DNA of 40,818 nt from an uncultured Eubacteriales bacterium. GTDB lineage: Bacteria; Bacillota; Clostridia; Christensenellales; Aristaeellaceae. The notes under the pieces are model-generated. The model ran no database searches, was not told the DNA's origin, and saw only the letters and a program-made list of their open reading frames with translations. Of this stretch, positions 39,823-40,818 are shown in pieces. Location of the stretch: positions 1 through 40,818 of the forward strand of contig CADASI010000003.1 of the NCBI GenBank assembly GCA_902790525.1, read 5' to 3'. Made by a program: the position numbers and the translations under genes. Positions within the stretch are counted from its first letter, which is position 1; every line of letters starts with the position of its first letter.

Positions 39823-40818
39823 ATGCCCGAAACCTACGCCCAACAGCGCGCCAAGGAGCTCCAGCTCCTCACGCGCGACACGCTGCGCGAGCTGCCCGAC
39901 GTGTGCTATGACTTCATCATGGCCATCGACACCACCACGCAGCCGCTGACGCGCTACGCCTATGTTTCCGATCTGAAGCTGTTCTTCGGCTTTCTGTGCG
40001 ACGAGCTGCCCAAGTTCGCCGGACGCAGGCCCGCTGACTTTGATGAAAAAGATCTCGCCCGCGTCACCTCCCGCGACATCCACATGTATCTGGACTACCT
40101 CGGCCTCTACGTCAAGGACGATGTCGAAATTTCCAACGATAATTTGGGCAAAATGCGCAAACTCGCGTCTTTACGCAGTTTTTACAAATTTCTGTATAAA
40201 AATGGCTATATTGACGCCGACCCCGCCGCGCTGGTGGACATGCCCAAGCGCAAAAAAAAGCCGATCATCCGCCTGGAGATCGACGAGGTGGCCCGCATGC
40301 TGGACTATGTGGAGTCCGGCGAAAAGCTCAGCGAGAAGCAGAAAAAGTACAACGAGCACACCCGGACGCGGGATCTGGCCATACTGACGCTGTTTCTGGG
40401 CACGGGCATCCGCGTCAGCGAGCTGGTGGGCATCAACATCGGCGATATCGACTTCTCCATCAACGGCTTCATGGTCACCCGCAAGGGCGGCAACCAGGCC
40501 ATACTGTACTTCGCGGACGAGGTCGCCGACGTGTTGAAGCGCTATCTGAAGCTGCGCCGGGAGCTCACGCCGCTGCCCGGCCACGAAGACGCCCTGTTTC
40601 TGTCGCTTCAGAACAAGCGCATCTCGGTGCGCGCCGTGCAGGTCATGGTCAAGAAGTACGCCTCCCAGGCCGCGCCGCTCAAGAAACATCTGAGCCCCCA
40701 CAAGCTGCGCAGCACCTTCGGCACCAATCTGTACCGCGAGACCGGCGACATCTACCTGGTGGCGGACGTGCTGGGCCACAGCGACGTCAACACCACCCGC
40801 AAGCACTACGCCGCCATG
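39823..40818 (+). CDS. Tyrosine recombinase (XerC/XerD-like), cut at window edge
   Basis: 332 residues are visible and the frame is open at the edge. An N-terminal SAM-like core-binding domain (about 20-130) precedes the catalytic domain, which has all active-site residues: R197 in GTGIRVSEL, K221 in TRKGG, H293 and R296 in SPHKLRSTFG, H319 in LGHSDVNTT and the nucleophile Y329 in RKHYAAM. Such enzymes resolve chromosome dimers or move elements. The lack of phage or transposon genes around it favours a housekeeping Xer type. A GGGAGG site precedes the ATG. Only a few C-terminal residues should be missing. Confidence 0.9.
   Translation, partial: MPETYAQQRAKELQLLTRDTLRELPDVCYDFIMAIDTTTQPLTRYAYVSDLKLFFGFLCDELPKFAGRRPADFDEKDLARVTSRDIHMYLDYLGLYVKDDVEISNDNLGKMRKLASLRSFYKFLYKNGYIDADPAALVDMPKRKKKPIIRLEIDEVARMLDYVESGEKLSEKQKKYNEHTRTRDLAILTLFLGTGIRVSELVGINIGDIDFSINGFMVTRKGGNQAILYFADEVADVLKRYLKLRRELTPLPGHEDALFLSLQNKRISVRAVQVMVKKYASQAAPLKKHLSPHKLRSTFGTNLYRETGDIYLVADVLGHSDVNTTRKHYAAM

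Noticed and set aside
39823..40818. Integrase marking a mobile element or integron
   Set aside because: No tRNA-like attachment site, transposase, phage or plasmid genes, or gene-cassette repeats were seen; a housekeeping Xer recombinase is simpler.

Overview
This GC-rich window reads as chromosomal DNA of an endospore-forming, anaerobic-type Clostridia bacterium. The evidence is a spoIIIA operon, the Bacillota-style nusB-xseA-xseB-ispA-dxs-tlyA-nadK-argR-recN block, and a DUF5685/J-protein/DUF6062 cluster that I associate with gut Clostridia. The lineage (perhaps near Christensenellales) is inferred from gene content only. I saw no rRNA, tRNA, CRISPR array, insertion sequence or prophage.

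Region 1 (1-14582) is an inositol-use locus. A truncated iolG-like dehydrogenase points left. From a divergent promoter a long operon runs right: ABC sugar transporter (binding protein, ATPase, permease), iolE, iolB, iolD, a split transketolase, an archaeal-type (class II) GAPDH, an archaeal-type phosphoglycerate kinase, a LarA-type nickel racemase and an FAH-family enzyme. A strong terminator closes it. No iolC kinase or iolJ aldolase is present in the window. The five downstream enzymes suggest another route. 5-dehydro-2-deoxy-D-gluconate has the stereochemistry of a transketolase donor. Cutting it would give malate semialdehyde, an analogue of glyceraldehyde-3-phosphate with carboxylate in place of phosphate. 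The GAPDH and PGK homologues could oxidise it to D-malate with ATP formation, LarA could racemise the D-malate to L-malate, and the FAH enzyme could act on oxaloacetate. Several substrate-site residues in the transketolase, GAPDH and PGK homologues differ from the canonical ones. This is the main candidate for an undescribed system; it is an inference.

Region 2 (14701-20043, minus strand) holds glgB, then a MATE transporter, ThpR, a hotdog thioesterase and an alpha/beta hydrolase. It runs convergent with region 1.

Region 3 (20231-34772, plus strand) holds spoIIIAA-AH, followed by an Asp23/Gls24 protein with its AmaP-like partner, nusB, xseA, xseB, ispA, dxs, tlyA, nadK, argR and recN, ending at a strong terminator. 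spoIIIAF is reduced to a 56-residue two-helix protein and spoIIIAG is unusually compact. accBC, folD, spoIVB and spo0A, common neighbours in other Bacillota, are absent here.

Region 4 (35091-40818) holds a type Ic aspartate aminotransferase, paired UUCG hairpins, then a set of poorly known genes: DUF5685, a J-domain protein with a Cys-rich tail, a zinc-ribbon membrane protein, DUF6062 and a small Cys-rich protein. A tyrosine recombinase runs off the right edge.
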